From Actinoplanes oblitus (GTDB lineage: Bacteria > Actinomycetota > Actinomycetes > Mycobacteriales > Micromonosporaceae), in contig NZ_CP126980.1 in assembly GCF_030252345.1 (NCBI RefSeq), positions 7,393,501-7,457,500 on the forward strand: a DNA stretch of 64,000 nucleotides. Direction: 5' to 3'. Each line of letters starts with the position of its first letter. Position 1 is the stretch's first letter. The translations under genes were made by a program, and so were the position numbers. The notes under the pieces were generated by a model. It did no database searches, was not told the origin of the DNA, and was given only the letters and a program-made list of their open reading frames with translations. This document shows, in pieces, positions 24,722-33,732 of the stretch.

Positions 24722-25426
24722 ATGCAGATCGCCATCGTGCTCTATCCCGGGATGACCGCCCTGGACGCCATCGGTCCCTACGAGATCCTGCGCTTTTTGC
24801 CGGACGCCGAGCTCCGCCTGGTCGGCACCGAGACCGGCCCGCTGATGACCGACAGCGGCGTGCTGGCCCTCGGCGTCACACACAGCTTCGCCGAGACGCC
24901 CCGCCCGGACCTGGTCCTGGTGCCCGGTTCCGGCCCGAACACCGCCACCGCGATGGCCGACAAGCAGCTCACCGACTGGCTGCGCCGGGTGCACGAGACC
25001 ACCACCTGGACCACGTCGGTCTGCTCCGGGGCGCTGATCCTGGCCGCCGCCGGCCTGCTCGACGGCCGCCCGGCCACCACCCACTGGATCGCCCAGAGCG
25101 CCCTGCCGGCCTTCGGCGCCGAGCCGCGCCGCGACGACCGCATCGTCCGCTCCGGCAAGATCGTCACCGCTGCCGGTGTCTCGGCCGGCCTCGACCTCGC
25201 TCTCTGGCTCACCGGTGAGATCGCCGGCCGCGACCACGCCGAGCTGGTCCAGCTCTACATCGAGTACGACCCGCGGCCCCCGTTCGACGCCGGCCACCCG
25301 AGCAAGGCCCGCAAGGAGATCTTCGACCGCGCCAACCGCCTGGGCCGCCAGATCGCCCTGAGCCCCGGTGAGTTCAAGGCCGCCGCCACCGTGGCCTGGC
25401 GCCGCGTCCTGACCCGACGGTCCTGA
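24722..25426 (+). CDS. DJ-1/PfpI family protein
   Basis: 234 residues. It opens with the family start QIAIVLYPGMTALDAIGPYE, contains the cysteine elbow TSVCSGALILAAAGLLDGR near residue 100 and THWIAQ after it, as in isonitrile-hydratase- and GATase1-like DJ-1 proteins. No helix-turn-helix is present. The C-terminal 60 residues are helical (SKARKEIFDRANRLG). The enzyme activity is unproven. It is 39 bases after the GlxA-type regulator and probably in the same transcript. Confidence 0.9.
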   Translation: MQIAIVLYPGMTALDAIGPYEILRFLPDAELRLVGTETGPLMTDSGVLALGVTHSFAETPRPDLVLVPGSGPNTATAMADKQLTDWLRRVHETTTWTTSVCSGALILAAAGLLDGRPATTHWIAQSALPAFGAEPRRDDRIVRSGKIVTAAGVSAGLDLALWLTGEIAGRDHAELVQLYIEYDPRPPFDAGHPSKARKEIFDRANRLGRQIALSPGEFKAAATVAWRRVLTRRS

Positions 25427-25541
25427 GAAAGGGTCACACACCGGCCGCCGAAGACACCCACCTGAACCCCGATGCGATCGGGAGCCGAGACGTCCCCGGC
25501 AGTCCCGCACGGGGTTTCGGTGACCACCCGCGGACAATGAA

Positions 25542-25588
25542 GAGTGGGCTGATCGTCCTGGACGCGCAGCGGCCAGATCAGCCCACTC
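25542..25588. terminator. 13-bp inverted repeat between convergent genes, likely bidirectional terminator
   Basis: GAGTGGGCTGATC (25542-25554) and GATCAGCCCACTC (25576-25588) match perfectly around a 21-base loop. The site lies between the DJ-1 gene stop (25426) and the M50-like gene stop (25692). The surrounding 265 bases hold no gene and end in an AT-rich stretch with the tandem hexamer TTGATC. Confidence 0.6.
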
Positions 25589-25691
25589 GGCCCGCGCGGG
25601 AGCATGCGATCCGCACCACAGCGGACGCGCGTACCTGAAGAATTTGATCTTGATCTTCTACCGCAGACACGCGGCGGCGGTCGTCGAAGCG

Positions 25692-26363
25692 CTATCCCCA
25701 GACGCGCAGGAACAGGTTGCCGAGGATGTCCAGGATGCGCAGGACCAGTGGGTAGCCGCCGGGGAAGAGGCTGAAGATCAGCAGCAGCAGGATGCCGATG
25801 TTCTTGTCCTCCAGCCACAGGCGCATCCACTGCATGCTGTGGCCGGGGTGCGGCAGCGCGTAATACAGGATGCCGAAACCGTCCAGCGGCGGGATCGGGA
25901 TCAGCGCCAGCAGGCCGAAGGCGAGCAGGCCACCGCCCAGGGAGAGCATGATCTGCTCGGTCCAGGTGCTGCCGGCGCCGTGCAGGACCGCCGCGACGCT
26001 GAGGTCGTGGAAGGTGCTCGCGTCCGGAGTGGCGAGGGCGAAACCAGCCAGGACCAGCTCCCCGGCGAGGATGCAGGCGACCGGGCCGGCGGCGAAGACG
26101 GCGGCGGCCCGGCCCCGGCCGCGCCAGCGGGGCACGTCGTCGACGGTGAGCTGGCGGCCCCAGCCCATCCCGCCGAGGGCCGCGCCGACGGCGCCGAACG
26201 GGTCGATGTCGCGGCGCGGGCTGGGGGTCATCGTGTCACCGCGCTCGGCCAGGCCGACGGTACGCGCGGTGAACCGGATGGCGAATGCGCGCAGCATCAA
26301 GCCACAGAGAAACGAGACGACCAGTGCGGCGAACGCGACCGGTGTCCCGAGCGCGAAAAGCAC
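25692..26363 (-). CDS. Membrane protein, site-2-protease (M50)-like but lacking the HExxH motif
   Basis: 223 residues, GTG start, with five or six hydrophobic segments. The layout is that of small M50 metalloproteases: the first helix (FAALVVSFLCGLMLRAFAI) occupies the place of HExxH, and LALIPIPPLDGFGILYYAL supplies the usual C-terminal Pro-x-x-Asp-Gly metal-ligand motif. The zinc-binding histidines and glutamate are absent from the first helix, so it is probably not an active protease. The gene ends 12 bases upstream of nothing else and follows parA (13-base gap on the same strand), an arrangement also seen in other actinobacteria. Confidence 0.8.
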   Translation of the reverse strand: MLFALGTPVAFAALVVSFLCGLMLRAFAIRFTARTVGLAERGDTMTPSPRRDIDPFGAVGAALGGMGWGRQLTVDDVPRWRGRGRAAAVFAAGPVACILAGELVLAGFALATPDASTFHDLSVAAVLHGAGSTWTEQIMLSLGGGLLAFGLLALIPIPPLDGFGILYYALPHPGHSMQWMRLWLEDKNIGILLLLIFSLFPGGYPLVLRILDILGNLFLRVWG

Positions 26364-26375
26364 GGGGCCTGGACC

Positions 26376-27308
26376 CTACCCTCGTTCTGCCTTGGCGGCG
26401 ATGACCTCACGAGCGAGCTGACGATAGTTGCGGGCGCCCGAGGACGCCGGATCCAGACTAGTGATCGGAGCGCCGGCCACGGTCGACTCCGGGAACTTCA
26501 CCGTCTTGGTGATCACCGTCTGGTACACCTTGTCGCCGAACGCCTCGACCACCCGCTGCAGCACCTGCCGGCAGTGCGTGGTGCGGGAGTCGTACATGGT
26601 GGCGAGGATGCCCTCGAGCTCCAGGTCGAAGTTGAGCCGCTCGCGGACCTTGTCGATCGTGTCGAGCAGCAGGGCGACACCGCGCAGCGAGAAGAACTCG
26701 CACTCCAGCGGGATGAGCACGCCGTGCGCGATGGTCAGCGCGTTGATCGCCAGCAGGCCCAGGGAGGGCTGGCAGTCGATCAGGATGAAGTCGTACTCCT
26801 TGCGGACCGAGCGCAGCGCCCGGGCCAGGGCCATCTCCCGGGCCACCTCGTTGACCAGCTGGATCTCGGCCGCGGAGAGGTCGATGTTGGCCGGGAGCAG
26901 GTGCAGCCCGGCGACATCGGTCTTGATGATGACGTCCTCGGTGGTGACGTCGTCCTGCATGAGCAGGTTGTAGATGCTCAGGTCGAGGTTGTGCGGGTTG
27001 ACGCCGAGACCGACCGAGCAGGCGCCCTGCGGGTCGAAGTCGACGAGCAGCACCTTGCGGCCGTACTCCGCGAGCGCGGCACCCAGGTTGATGGTGGTCG
27101 TCGTCTTTCCGACGCCACCCTTCTGGTTCGCCAGCGCGATGATCCGGGCCGGACCGTGCCGATCGGTGGGCATCGGCTCCGGGATCGGCCGGCGCATCGT
27201 GTACGCCGTGGGGTCGGCAGGACCGAGGTCGGCACCCAGATCCAGGGAATTCTGCTGATCGCGGAGCGCGGTGGTCCAGGCCTCCGCACGGTCGCCGCTC
27301 CCTGACAT
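26376..27308 (-). CDS. parA: ParA/Soj-family ATPase
   Basis: 310 residues. Deviant Walker A (ANQKGGVGKTTTTINLG), VLLVDFDPQGACSVGLG, and YDFILIDCQPSLGLLAINAL (Walker B) are all present; the C-terminus follows the Soj pattern. About 65 residues before the ATPase core are an extra hydrophilic N-terminus (DQQNSLDLGADLGPADPTAY). This is the paralogue encoded beside scpA/scpB in actinobacteria, not the origin-linked parA, and no parB follows it. It probably takes part in chromosome or complex positioning. ATG 27308 is used. Confidence 0.9.
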   Translation of the reverse strand: MSGSGDRAEAWTTALRDQQNSLDLGADLGPADPTAYTMRRPIPEPMPTDRHGPARIIALANQKGGVGKTTTTINLGAALAEYGRKVLLVDFDPQGACSVGLGVNPHNLDLSIYNLLMQDDVTTEDVIIKTDVAGLHLLPANIDLSAAEIQLVNEVAREMALARALRSVRKEYDFILIDCQPSLGLLAINALTIAHGVLIPLECEFFSLRGVALLLDTIDKVRERLNFDLELEGILATMYDSRTTHCRQVLQRVVEAFGDKVYQTVITKTVKFPESTVAGAPITSLDPASSGARNYRQLAREVIAAKAERG

Positions 27309-27408
27309 CGCCCTCGCCCCCTCCCGACTCGATGCCCGACTGTACGCCACGCGAGCCGCCCCATCGGGGTCAGCCGTTCGGCGTGTCGCACCTATGGGTG
27401 CGTAGCTT

Positions 27409-28323
27409 CTAACGAGCGCGAGGGTGAGAGGTCGCGTAGACCTCCCGCAAGCGTTCGACGGTCACCAGGGTATACACCTGCGTCGTGGTGACCGAGGCGT
27501 GTCCCAGCAGTTCCTGAACGACGCGCACATCGGCGCCGCCGTCGAGCAGATGTGTGGCGTAGGAATGGCGCAGGGTGTGCGGGCTCACCGCGTACGGGCC
27601 GTCGACCGGGAGGCCGGCCGCGGTGGCGCAGCGGTGCAGCACGGTCCAGGCGCTCTGCCGGGAGAGCCGGCCGCCGCGGGCGTTCAGGAAGACCGCCGGG
27701 GTGCCCCGACCGGCGTCGGCCAGCGTGGGGCGGGCCCGGACGAGATAGGCCTGCAGCGCGTTCTTGGCGTAGCCGCCGACCGGGACGAGCCGGGTGCGCC
27801 CGCCCTTGCCGCGCAGGACCGCCGCGTTGTCGTTGGTCAGATCGAGGTCGTCGATGTCCGCGCCGACCGCCTCGGAGATCCGCGCCCCGGTGCCGTAGAG
27901 GAACTCCAGCAGGGCCCGGTCGCGCAGCCCCAGCGGGGTGTCGGCGGCCGGCACCGCGAGCAGCCGGTTCACCTGGTCGACGTCGAGGGCCTTGGGCAGG
28001 CGTTTCGGCGGGGCCGGCGGGTGCACGCCGGCGGCCACGTCGTGCCCGACCAGGCGTTCGCGGACCGCGAACCGGTGCAGGCCACGGACCGCGCTGATCG
28101 CCCGCGCCGCCGACGACGAGGCCAGCCCGCCCTCCCGGAGCGTCGCCAGGTGCCTGGTGACGTCGGCCGGGCGGACCTGGTCGAGATCCTCGATGCCGGC
28201 GGCGGTCAGCTGCTCGGCGTACCGGTGCAGGTCGCGGCGGTAGGAGGCGAGCGTGTTGCGGGACAGTCCGCGCTCCACGCCGAGGTGGTCGAGGTATGCC
28301 GCGATCGCCCGGTCGGGAGTCAG
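27409..28323 (-). CDS. xerD: Tyrosine recombinase XerD
   Basis: 304 residues. The core-binding domain ([20 protein letters not shown]) precedes the catalytic domain with [11 protein letters not shown] (first Arg), [17 protein letters not shown] (His-x-x-Arg) and [14 protein letters not shown] (His and nucleophilic Tyr), so it is complete. XerD with XerC resolves chromosome dimers at dif. No ATG, GTG or TTG lies where the family begins; the frame instead overlaps the ald stop as CTGA, so CTG 28323 may be the start. An internal GTG would cut into the first helix. Confidence 0.92.
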   Translation of the reverse strand: MTPDRAIAAYLDHLGVERGLSRNTLASYRRDLHRYAEQLTAAGIEDLDQVRPADVTRHLATLREGGLASSSAARAISAVRGLHRFAVRERLVGHDVAAGVHPPAPPKRLPKALDVDQVNRLLAVPAADTPLGLRDRALLEFLYGTGARISEAVGADIDDLDLTNDNAAVLRGKGGRTRLVPVGGYAKNALQAYLVRARPTLADAGRGTPAVFLNARGGRLSRQSAWTVLHRCATAAGLPVDGPYAVSPHTLRHSYATHLLDGGADVRVVQELLGHASVTTTQVYTLVTVERLREVYATSHPRAR

Positions 28324-29435
28324 CTCAGCACCTCCGTGAGCGGTGTGGTCGCCATGCCGTGCGCCTCGGCCACCGGGCCGTAGACCACGTGACCGTCGTG
28401 GGTGTTCAGGCCGGCCGCGAGCGCCGGATCGCGCCGCAGGGCGTCGCGCCAGCCACGGTTGGCCAGTTCCAGAGCGTACGGGAGGGTCACGTTGGTCAGT
28501 GCGTAGGTGCTGGTGTGCGGCACCGCCCCGGGCATGTTCGCCACGCAGTAGAACATCGAGCCGTGCACCCGGTAGGTCGGCTCGTCGTGCGTGGTCGGCC
28601 GGGACGCCTCGAAACACCCGCCCTGGTCGATCGAGATGTCGACCAGCACGCTGCCCGGCTTCATCCGTTCCACCAGGTCGTTGGAGATCAGCGTGGGCGC
28701 CTTCGCGCCCGGGACCAGGACCGCGCCGACGACCAGGTCCGCGTCGAGGACGGCGCGTTCGATCTCGTACGCGTTGGAGGCGATCGTCTGCAGATGGCCC
28801 CGGTAGTCGGCGTCGGCGGCGCGCAACCGGGCGATGTTGCGGTCCAGCAGCATCACCTCGGCCTGCATCCCGAGCGCTATCGCCGCCGCGTTCATCCCGG
28901 ACACGCCGGCGCCGATCACCACCACCTTGGCCGCGTAGACGCCGGGCACCCCGCCCATCAGCACCCCGCGGCCGCCGCCCTGCCGCATCAGGTGGTACGC
29001 GCCGACCTGCGGGGCGAGCCGCCCGGCCACCTCGGACATCGGGGCGAGCAGCGGCAGCGACCGGTCCGGCAGTTCCACCGTCTCGTACGCGATCCCGGTC
29101 ACCCCCCGGTCGATCAGCGCGTCGGTGCACTCCTTGGACGCCGCCAGGTGCAGGTAGGTGAAGAGCACCTGGCCCGGCCGCATCCGGTGGTACTCGCTGG
29201 CCACCGGCTCCTTGACCTTGAGGATCAGCTCGCCCTGCTCCCACACCGCGTCGGCGTCCGGCAGGATCGTGGCGCCGGCGTCCCGGTAGTCGGCGTCGGT
29301 GATCGACGAGCCGAGCCCGGCGGCGCTCTGCACGAACACCTCGTGCCCGGCCCGGCTGAACTCGAACACCCCGGCCGGGGTGATCGCCACCCGGAACTCG
29401 TTGTTCTTGACCTCGCTGGGAATACCTACCTTCAC
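28320..29435 (-). CDS. ald: Alanine dehydrogenase
   Basis: 371 residues, the exact usual length. It starts [20 protein letters not shown], with substrate-binding Arg and Lys ([10 protein letters not shown]), the NAD-binding Rossmann segment [20 protein letters not shown] and the signature near [19 protein letters not shown]. It interconverts alanine with pyruvate and ammonia using NAD. The start is GTG 29435, with GAGGGGG upstream. The end overlaps the start of xerD by four bases. Confidence 0.96.
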   Translation of the reverse strand: MKVGIPSEVKNNEFRVAITPAGVFEFSRAGHEVFVQSAAGLGSSITDADYRDAGATILPDADAVWEQGELILKVKEPVASEYHRMRPGQVLFTYLHLAASKECTDALIDRGVTGIAYETVELPDRSLPLLAPMSEVAGRLAPQVGAYHLMRQGGGRGVLMGGVPGVYAAKVVVIGAGVSGMNAAAIALGMQAEVMLLDRNIARLRAADADYRGHLQTIASNAYEIERAVLDADLVVGAVLVPGAKAPTLISNDLVERMKPGSVLVDISIDQGGCFEASRPTTHDEPTYRVHGSMFYCVANMPGAVPHTSTYALTNVTLPYALELANRGWRDALRRDPALAAGLNTHDGHVVYGPVAEAHGMATTPLTEVLS

Positions 29436-29510
29436 CGTGATTACCCCCTCTATCCGGCACGCTACCCACTCGGTATCCCCGCAAGAGAGACTTACCGGTA
29501 CGGTCGCCCG

Positions 29511-30719
29511 ATGAGTGGCGGCTTTCCCTGGCTTCTCGTCGACCAGAACATCGACGACGGCGACGCGGTGGTGGCGGCCTGCGCCGACATCGACGGTCTC
29601 TTCGCCGACCCCGCGGAGCCGCCGGTCGAGAGATACACGCTGCTGGGCTGCGCGCCGGCCGGCCGGCTGCGCGCGGCGTGCGACGGCTACGGCCCCGCCT
29701 GGCTGGGCAATATCGGTCTCGAAACTATCCACAGGCCCGATTCGAAGCACCCTCGCGAGTGCTGGGAGTGCACCGAGGAACTGCTCGACCTGACAGTGGT
29801 GTCGGCCCACCCGGCCGGTTTCGGAGTGTTCGACGTGGTCCTGGAGGGCCGTCTGCGGATCGACCCGGAGCAGCGCAAGCGGCGGCGCGGGCCGGACCGG
29901 GCACCGGAGGCCGACGGGTACGTGCTGACCGGCATCACCGGCGAGGGCGAGGAGAAGTTCGGCACCTGCCAGGACGTGTCCGGGGTGTTCCGGCCGAGGC
30001 CCGAGCCGCTGCCGAAACCGGCGACGCTGATCGGCTGCCGGCCCGAGCCGCGGCTGCGACGGGCCATCGAGGCACAGCAGCGGGGCGCCGCCCGGCACCG
30101 CCGGATGATCATCGCGTCGATCTACAGCGTGGCCGACGACGGGACCGCCACGCACATGCTGGACAGTGGACTGGGCGCCGAGGTGGCCGGGACACGCCCG
30201 TCGGTGCTGGGCGACGGCCTGGTCGACGTGACGTTCGAGAGCTCGTACGGGGATGCGATCAAAGGCGGTCGCCCCACCGGCGCCCGGGAGATCTGGGAGC
30301 TGTGGCGGCGCGGGCGGCCGGAGAAACCGGGGCTGTGGGCCGGGTTCCCGTCGGCGCTGCGCCACGAGTGGGCCGGCGCGGCACTCGCCCATCACCGGCC
30401 GGCGCCCGACAAGCGGTCCGGCCGGACGTACCACCTGGACGGCCGGCACATCACCGACGAGGACGGGTTCTACTGCGCGATCGGCGAGGCGATCAACGGG
30501 CCGGGCGGCTACTTCGGGTGGAACGCCGGGGCGCTGCACGACTGCCTGCTCGGCGACTGGGGCGCGTCGCCCGGGTTCCGGCTGATCTGGCACGACGCGG
30601 ACGTGGCGCGGCGGCACCTGGTGCCGGGGTACGACCGGCGGGACTGGTGCCCGGCGGTGACCATGGACCACCTGCTGGCCTGGCTGGCCGAGGACGGCGT
30701 CGAGGTCGAGCTGCGCTGA
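29511..30719 (+). CDS. Hypothetical protein with C-terminal barstar-like domain
   Basis: 402 residues. The C-terminal part (about residues 302-375) is a barstar-family ribonuclease-inhibitor domain: [39 protein letters not shown] and [15 protein letters not shown] correspond to the beta-alpha-alpha pattern and the loop containing the inhibitory Asp of barstar. The first 300 residues contain three Cys-containing segments ([25 protein letters not shown]) and no recognised domain. No barnase-type gene is adjacent. Barstar proteins neutralise RNases, for example as immunity proteins. ATG 29511 is 75 bases from the divergent ald start. Confidence 0.82.
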   Translation: MSGGFPWLLVDQNIDDGDAVVAACADIDGLFADPAEPPVERYTLLGCAPAGRLRAACDGYGPAWLGNIGLETIHRPDSKHPRECWECTEELLDLTVVSAHPAGFGVFDVVLEGRLRIDPEQRKRRRGPDRAPEADGYVLTGITGEGEEKFGTCQDVSGVFRPRPEPLPKPATLIGCRPEPRLRRAIEAQQRGAARHRRMIIASIYSVADDGTATHMLDSGLGAEVAGTRPSVLGDGLVDVTFESSYGDAIKGGRPTGAREIWELWRRGRPEKPGLWAGFPSALRHEWAGAALAHHRPAPDKRSGRTYHLDGRHITDEDGFYCAIGEAINGPGGYFGWNAGALHDCLLGDWGASPGFRLIWHDADVARRHLVPGYDRRDWCPAVTMDHLLAWLAEDGVEVELR

Positions 30720-30799
30720 CGTGTCCGGCACCGGGAGGCGGGGATCCGCCGGCTTCTCGCGAGGTGCGCCGGTGACCGCACCATGGCACAGCCGTGAGA

Positions 30800-30835
30800 A
30801 CCGGCCGCGGGGGTGCCGTCTCCCCCGCGGCCGGT
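30800..30835. terminator. Strong hairpin between convergent barstar-domain gene and GH5 cellulase
   Basis: ACCGGCCGCGGGGG (30800-30813) pairs with CCCCCGCGGCCGGT (30822-30835), a perfect 14-bp stem with an 8-base loop. It lies between the two convergent stop codons and can serve both. Confidence 0.75.
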
Positions 30836-30850
30836 CGCTTCTCCCCCTAC

Positions 30851-32374
30851 CTAGTTGGACACCTTCGCCAGCCGGTCCTTGAGGCCCTGGCCGAACGCGG
30901 TGGCCGTCCCGTTGTGGTTGCTGATCAGCGACGGCCCGGTCGAGCAGTCCCAGGTGTTCCAGGTCCAGCCGAGGTAGCCGACCCTGTTCGCGTCGGCCCA
31001 GTCCATCAGGCCGTCGATGAAGCCGTGCGCGCAGTCGTTCTCGCCGATCTCGCTGAGCGTGAGCGGCACCTGCGCGGCCACCGGGGCCAGCTGGCTGTTC
31101 CAGCAGCTGGTGTTCGCGCAGGAGTTGAAGTTGTAGATGTGCGCGAACGCGGCCAGGTTGTTCAGCGGGTCACTCGGCTTGTAGGTCAGCCACTGGCTCA
31201 GGTCGTTCGAGTAGGCCAGGCCGCCGATCAGGATGACGTTGGTGGCGCCGGTGGCCCGGACCGTGTTCACCAGGCTCTGGAAGCCGGCCACCTGGTAACC
31301 GATGCCGGCGCAGGTGCCGCCGTCGCGCCAGCACTTCCAGCCGCTGGTGGCGTCGCCGGTGGCCCGCTCCGGGTACGGCTCGTTGAACAGGTCGAGGACC
31401 ACCGCGTCGTTGCCCTTGAACGCGGTGGCCACGCCGGTCCAGAACGCCGGGGCGTACTGGGCGTCGGGCATCGGCTTCTGGCAGGTGGCCTTGACGTCGG
31501 AGCAGCCGGACGAGGTGCCGGTGTACAGGCCGTAGTTCCAGTGCATCTCGACGATCGGCGTGATGCCGTTCTGGACCAGCAGGTTCACGTAGTTCTTGAC
31601 GGCGGTCTGGTAGGTGGCGCCGCCGTACCCGGCCGGGACGTCCGGGGTGCCCAGCCAGCATTCCTCGTTGAGCGGCACCCGGACGGTACGGATCTTCCAG
31701 GACCGCATGGCGTCGATCGAGGACTGGTCCATCGGGCCGTCCCAGATGCCGTTGCCCTGGATGCAGGCGAACTCGCCGCCGGAACGGTTGACGCCGTAGA
31801 GCCGGTGCTCGGCGCCGGCGCCGGTGACGAACTTGTTGCCGCTCACCTTGAGGGCGGGAGCGGCGCCGGTGGGCGACGGCGGGCTGGTGGACGGGCTGAC
31901 CGACGGACTGACCGACGGGCTGGTGGACGGGCTGATCGACGGGCTGGTGGACGGCGTCACCACGCCGCCGGTGCAGGCCACGCCGTTCACCGTGAAGGCG
32001 GTGGGTACCGGGTTGCCGCCGGTCCAGGTGCCGGTGAAGCCGAGGCCGACCGAGGCACCGGTGCCGAGCGAGCCGTTCCAGCCCATGCTCGCGGCGGTGA
32101 CGTGCGCGCCGGACTGGCTCCAGGTGGCGCTCCAGCCCTGGGTCACCTTCTGCCCGGGATCCGGGAAGTCGAAGCCCAGGGACCAGGAGCTGAGCGGGTC
32201 GCCGAGGTTCTTGACGGTGACGTCGCCCTGGAAGCCGCCCGGCCACGAGCTGGCGATCTTGTAGGTGACGGCGCAGCCGGCGCCCGCCGCGGACGCCGGG
32301 GGCAGCGCCGCGACCAGCGTGCCCGCGGTGACCAGGGCGCCGGCCGCGAGCAACGCCAACGTACGGATCTTCAT
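30851..32374 (-). CDS. Secreted GH5 endoglucanase with N-terminal CBM2
   Basis: 507 residues. A signal peptide (cleaved near ASA, residue 29) precedes a CBM2 (about 30-135, with SSWPGGFQGDVTVKN and SQWxxxW-type tryptophans), a Ser/Pro/Thr linker with SPSTSPSVS repeats (140-168), and a GH5 catalytic domain. The acid/base is in VLDLFNEPYPE and the nucleophile in LTLSEIGEND. It hydrolyses cellulose or related beta-glucans outside the cell. A CebR/CelR-type operator overlaps its promoter (32404-32445), so cellobiose induction is likely. It is one of two cellulases in the window, with a GH9 enzyme at the left edge. Confidence 0.95.
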   Translation of the reverse strand: MKIRTLALLAAGALVTAGTLVAALPPASAAGAGCAVTYKIASSWPGGFQGDVTVKNLGDPLSSWSLGFDFPDPGQKVTQGWSATWSQSGAHVTAASMGWNGSLGTGASVGLGFTGTWTGGNPVPTAFTVNGVACTGGVVTPSTSPSISPSTSPSVSPSVSPSTSPPSPTGAAPALKVSGNKFVTGAGAEHRLYGVNRSGGEFACIQGNGIWDGPMDQSSIDAMRSWKIRTVRVPLNEECWLGTPDVPAGYGGATYQTAVKNYVNLLVQNGITPIVEMHWNYGLYTGTSSGCSDVKATCQKPMPDAQYAPAFWTGVATAFKGNDAVVLDLFNEPYPERATGDATSGWKCWRDGGTCAGIGYQVAGFQSLVNTVRATGATNVILIGGLAYSNDLSQWLTYKPSDPLNNLAAFAHIYNFNSCANTSCWNSQLAPVAAQVPLTLSEIGENDCAHGFIDGLMDWADANRVGYLGWTWNTWDCSTGPSLISNHNGTATAFGQGLKDRLAKVSN

Positions 32375-32403
32375 GGGGATGCCGATCTATCATGGGGACG
32401 TGT

Positions 32404-32445
32404 TGGGAGCGCTCCCATTGTGTCGATCCGCAACATCGCTGTAAA
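32404..32445 (-). promoter_or_regulatory. Promoter with overlapping CebR/CelR-type operator for the GH5 cellulase
   Basis: On the minus strand TTTACA (32445-32440) and CACAAT (32422-32417) are spaced by 17 bases, a reasonable -35/-10 pair. The perfect palindrome TGGGAGCGCTCCCA (32404-32417) begins on the last base of the -10 box, 30 bases before ATG 32374. This 14-bp sequence is the known operator of LacI-family cellulose regulators (CelR of Thermobifida, CebR of Streptomyces). Confidence 0.85.
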
Positions 32446-32448
32446 GAC

Positions 32449-33261
32449 TTACCGGAACGCGTGCCCGTTGCGGTCCAGCCAGTCCGCGAACCCGCGGGCC
32501 GGCCGCCCCAGCACGCGCTCGACGTCCGGGCTGATCCGCAGCTCCGCCGGGATCGGCGAGCCGAGAATCCGCAGGGTGCCATCGGCCACCGGCGCCGGCA
32601 TGAAGGTCAGCATCTGCTCGCGGGCCTCCTCCGGCGTCTGCTCGGTGAACGTCACCGGCTCGCCCAGCATCCGGGCGATCTCCGCGGCCCGCTGCCGCGG
32701 CGTGCTCAGCTCCGGCCCGGTCAGCTCGTAGACGCGCCCGGCGTGCGCCGGATCGCGCAGCGCCGCCGCTGCCACGCCGGCGATGTCCGCCGGGTCGACC
32801 AGCGGCAGCCCGACGTCGCCGAACGGGGCGGCCACCGCCCGGTGCGCCCGGACCGGCTCGGCCCAGGCGAACGTGTTGGACATGAACCCGCCCGGCCGCA
32901 GCACCGTCCAGTCCATGCCGGACTCGCGCACGGTGCGCTCCCACTCCCGCAACGGCGCGTGCGACGCCGCGTCCGGCCGGGTACCGGCGGCCTGCGAGGA
33001 GAGCAGCACCACCCGCCGCACCCCGCCGGCCTTCACCACGTCCACGATCGCCGGGCCGTCCAGGTGCGCGCCCGCCCCCGAGACCAGCAGGAAGAACGCC
33101 TCGGCGCCGGCCACCACCGGGCGCAGGCTCTCCGGATCGGCCAGGTCGGCGCGCCACCGCGCGGCGTTGCGGGACACCGCCCGCACCTCGGCGCCGGCTT
33201 CGGTCAAGGCCGCCACCAGCGGAGTTCCGACGTTGCCGGTCGCACCCGTCACCACGTACAT
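32449..33261 (-). CDS. NmrA-like NAD(P)-binding oxidoreductase (QOR2-like)
   Basis: 270 residues. It starts with the dinucleotide-binding motif YVVTGATGNVGTPLVAAL and continues with VVLLSSQAAG and the WTVLRPGGFMSNTFAWAE region typical of NmrA/quinone-reductase-2-like atypical SDR proteins. The classical Tyr-x-x-x-Lys is missing, as usual in this group. It probably reduces a quinone or senses NADP(H). It is transcribed divergently from an HxlR-family regulator, the common arrangement for redox-controlled quinone reductases. Its end nearly touches the promoter of the GH5 gene. Confidence 0.88.
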   Translation of the reverse strand: MYVVTGATGNVGTPLVAALTEAGAEVRAVSRNAARWRADLADPESLRPVVAGAEAFFLLVSGAGAHLDGPAIVDVVKAGGVRRVVLLSSQAAGTRPDAASHAPLREWERTVRESGMDWTVLRPGGFMSNTFAWAEPVRAHRAVAAPFGDVGLPLVDPADIAGVAAAALRDPAHAGRVYELTGPELSTPRQRAAEIARMLGEPVTFTEQTPEEAREQMLTFMPAPVADGTLRILGSPIPAELRISPDVERVLGRPARGFADWLDRNGHAFR

Positions 33262-33309
33262 GTCGACTCCCTCACGGGTCCGTTGTGGACCACTCGGGAC
33301 GTACGCTAA

Positions 33310-33340
33310 TTTCCTGATGACAGTAGGTACCTAGAGGAAA
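33310..33340. promoter_or_regulatory. Candidate operator in the divergent NmrA/HxlR spacer
   Basis: TTTCCT (33310-33315) and AGGAAA (33335-33340) form an outer inverted repeat around the perfect 10-bp palindrome TAGGTACCTA (33324-33333). Both lie in the 90-base space between divergent starts, where an HxlR-type regulator would be expected to bind its own and its neighbour's promoter. Confidence 0.55.
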
Positions 33341-33351
33341 GTAATGGGTTT

Positions 33352-33732
33352 GTGAGGAGCACCACGAGAACCGGGCCCGAGCAGGCCTGCCCGATCGCGC
33401 CGGTGGTCGACATCGTGTTCAGCAGGTGGACGACGCCGATCCTCTGGGCGCTGCACGAGTTCGGCAGGCAGCGGTTCGTCGAGCTGGAGCGCCGGCTGCC
33501 CAGCATCACGCCCAAGGTGCTCACCCAGCGGCTGCGCCAGCTGGAGCGCGACGGGCTGCTGACCCGCACGTACCACCCGGAGGTCCCGCCCCGGGTGGAG
33601 TACGAGATCAGCGACCTGGGCCGCAGCCTGTCCCCGGTCTTCGCCCAGCTGGCCACCTGGGCCGGCGACCACCTGGGCGACGTGGCGACCGCGCGCGAGG
33701 CCTACGACGCGACGAAGACGCAGAACATGTGA
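33352..33732 (+). CDS. HxlR-family transcriptional regulator
   Basis: 126 residues. Winged-helix HxlR family: the conserved N-terminal cysteine (EQACPIAPVVDIV), RWTTPILWALHEFGRQRFVELERRL without its ends, the recognition region SITPKVLTQRLRQLERDGLL, and the wing YHPEVPPRVEYEIS. The family senses aldehydes, quinones or other electrophiles through the cysteine. The start is GTG 33352. It is divergent from the NmrA-like gene, which it probably controls. Its 3' end overlaps the convergent VOC gene by 31 bases. Confidence 0.93.
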   Translation: MRSTTRTGPEQACPIAPVVDIVFSRWTTPILWALHEFGRQRFVELERRLPSITPKVLTQRLRQLERDGLLTRTYHPEVPPRVEYEISDLGRSLSPVFAQLATWAGDHLGDVATAREAYDATKTQNM

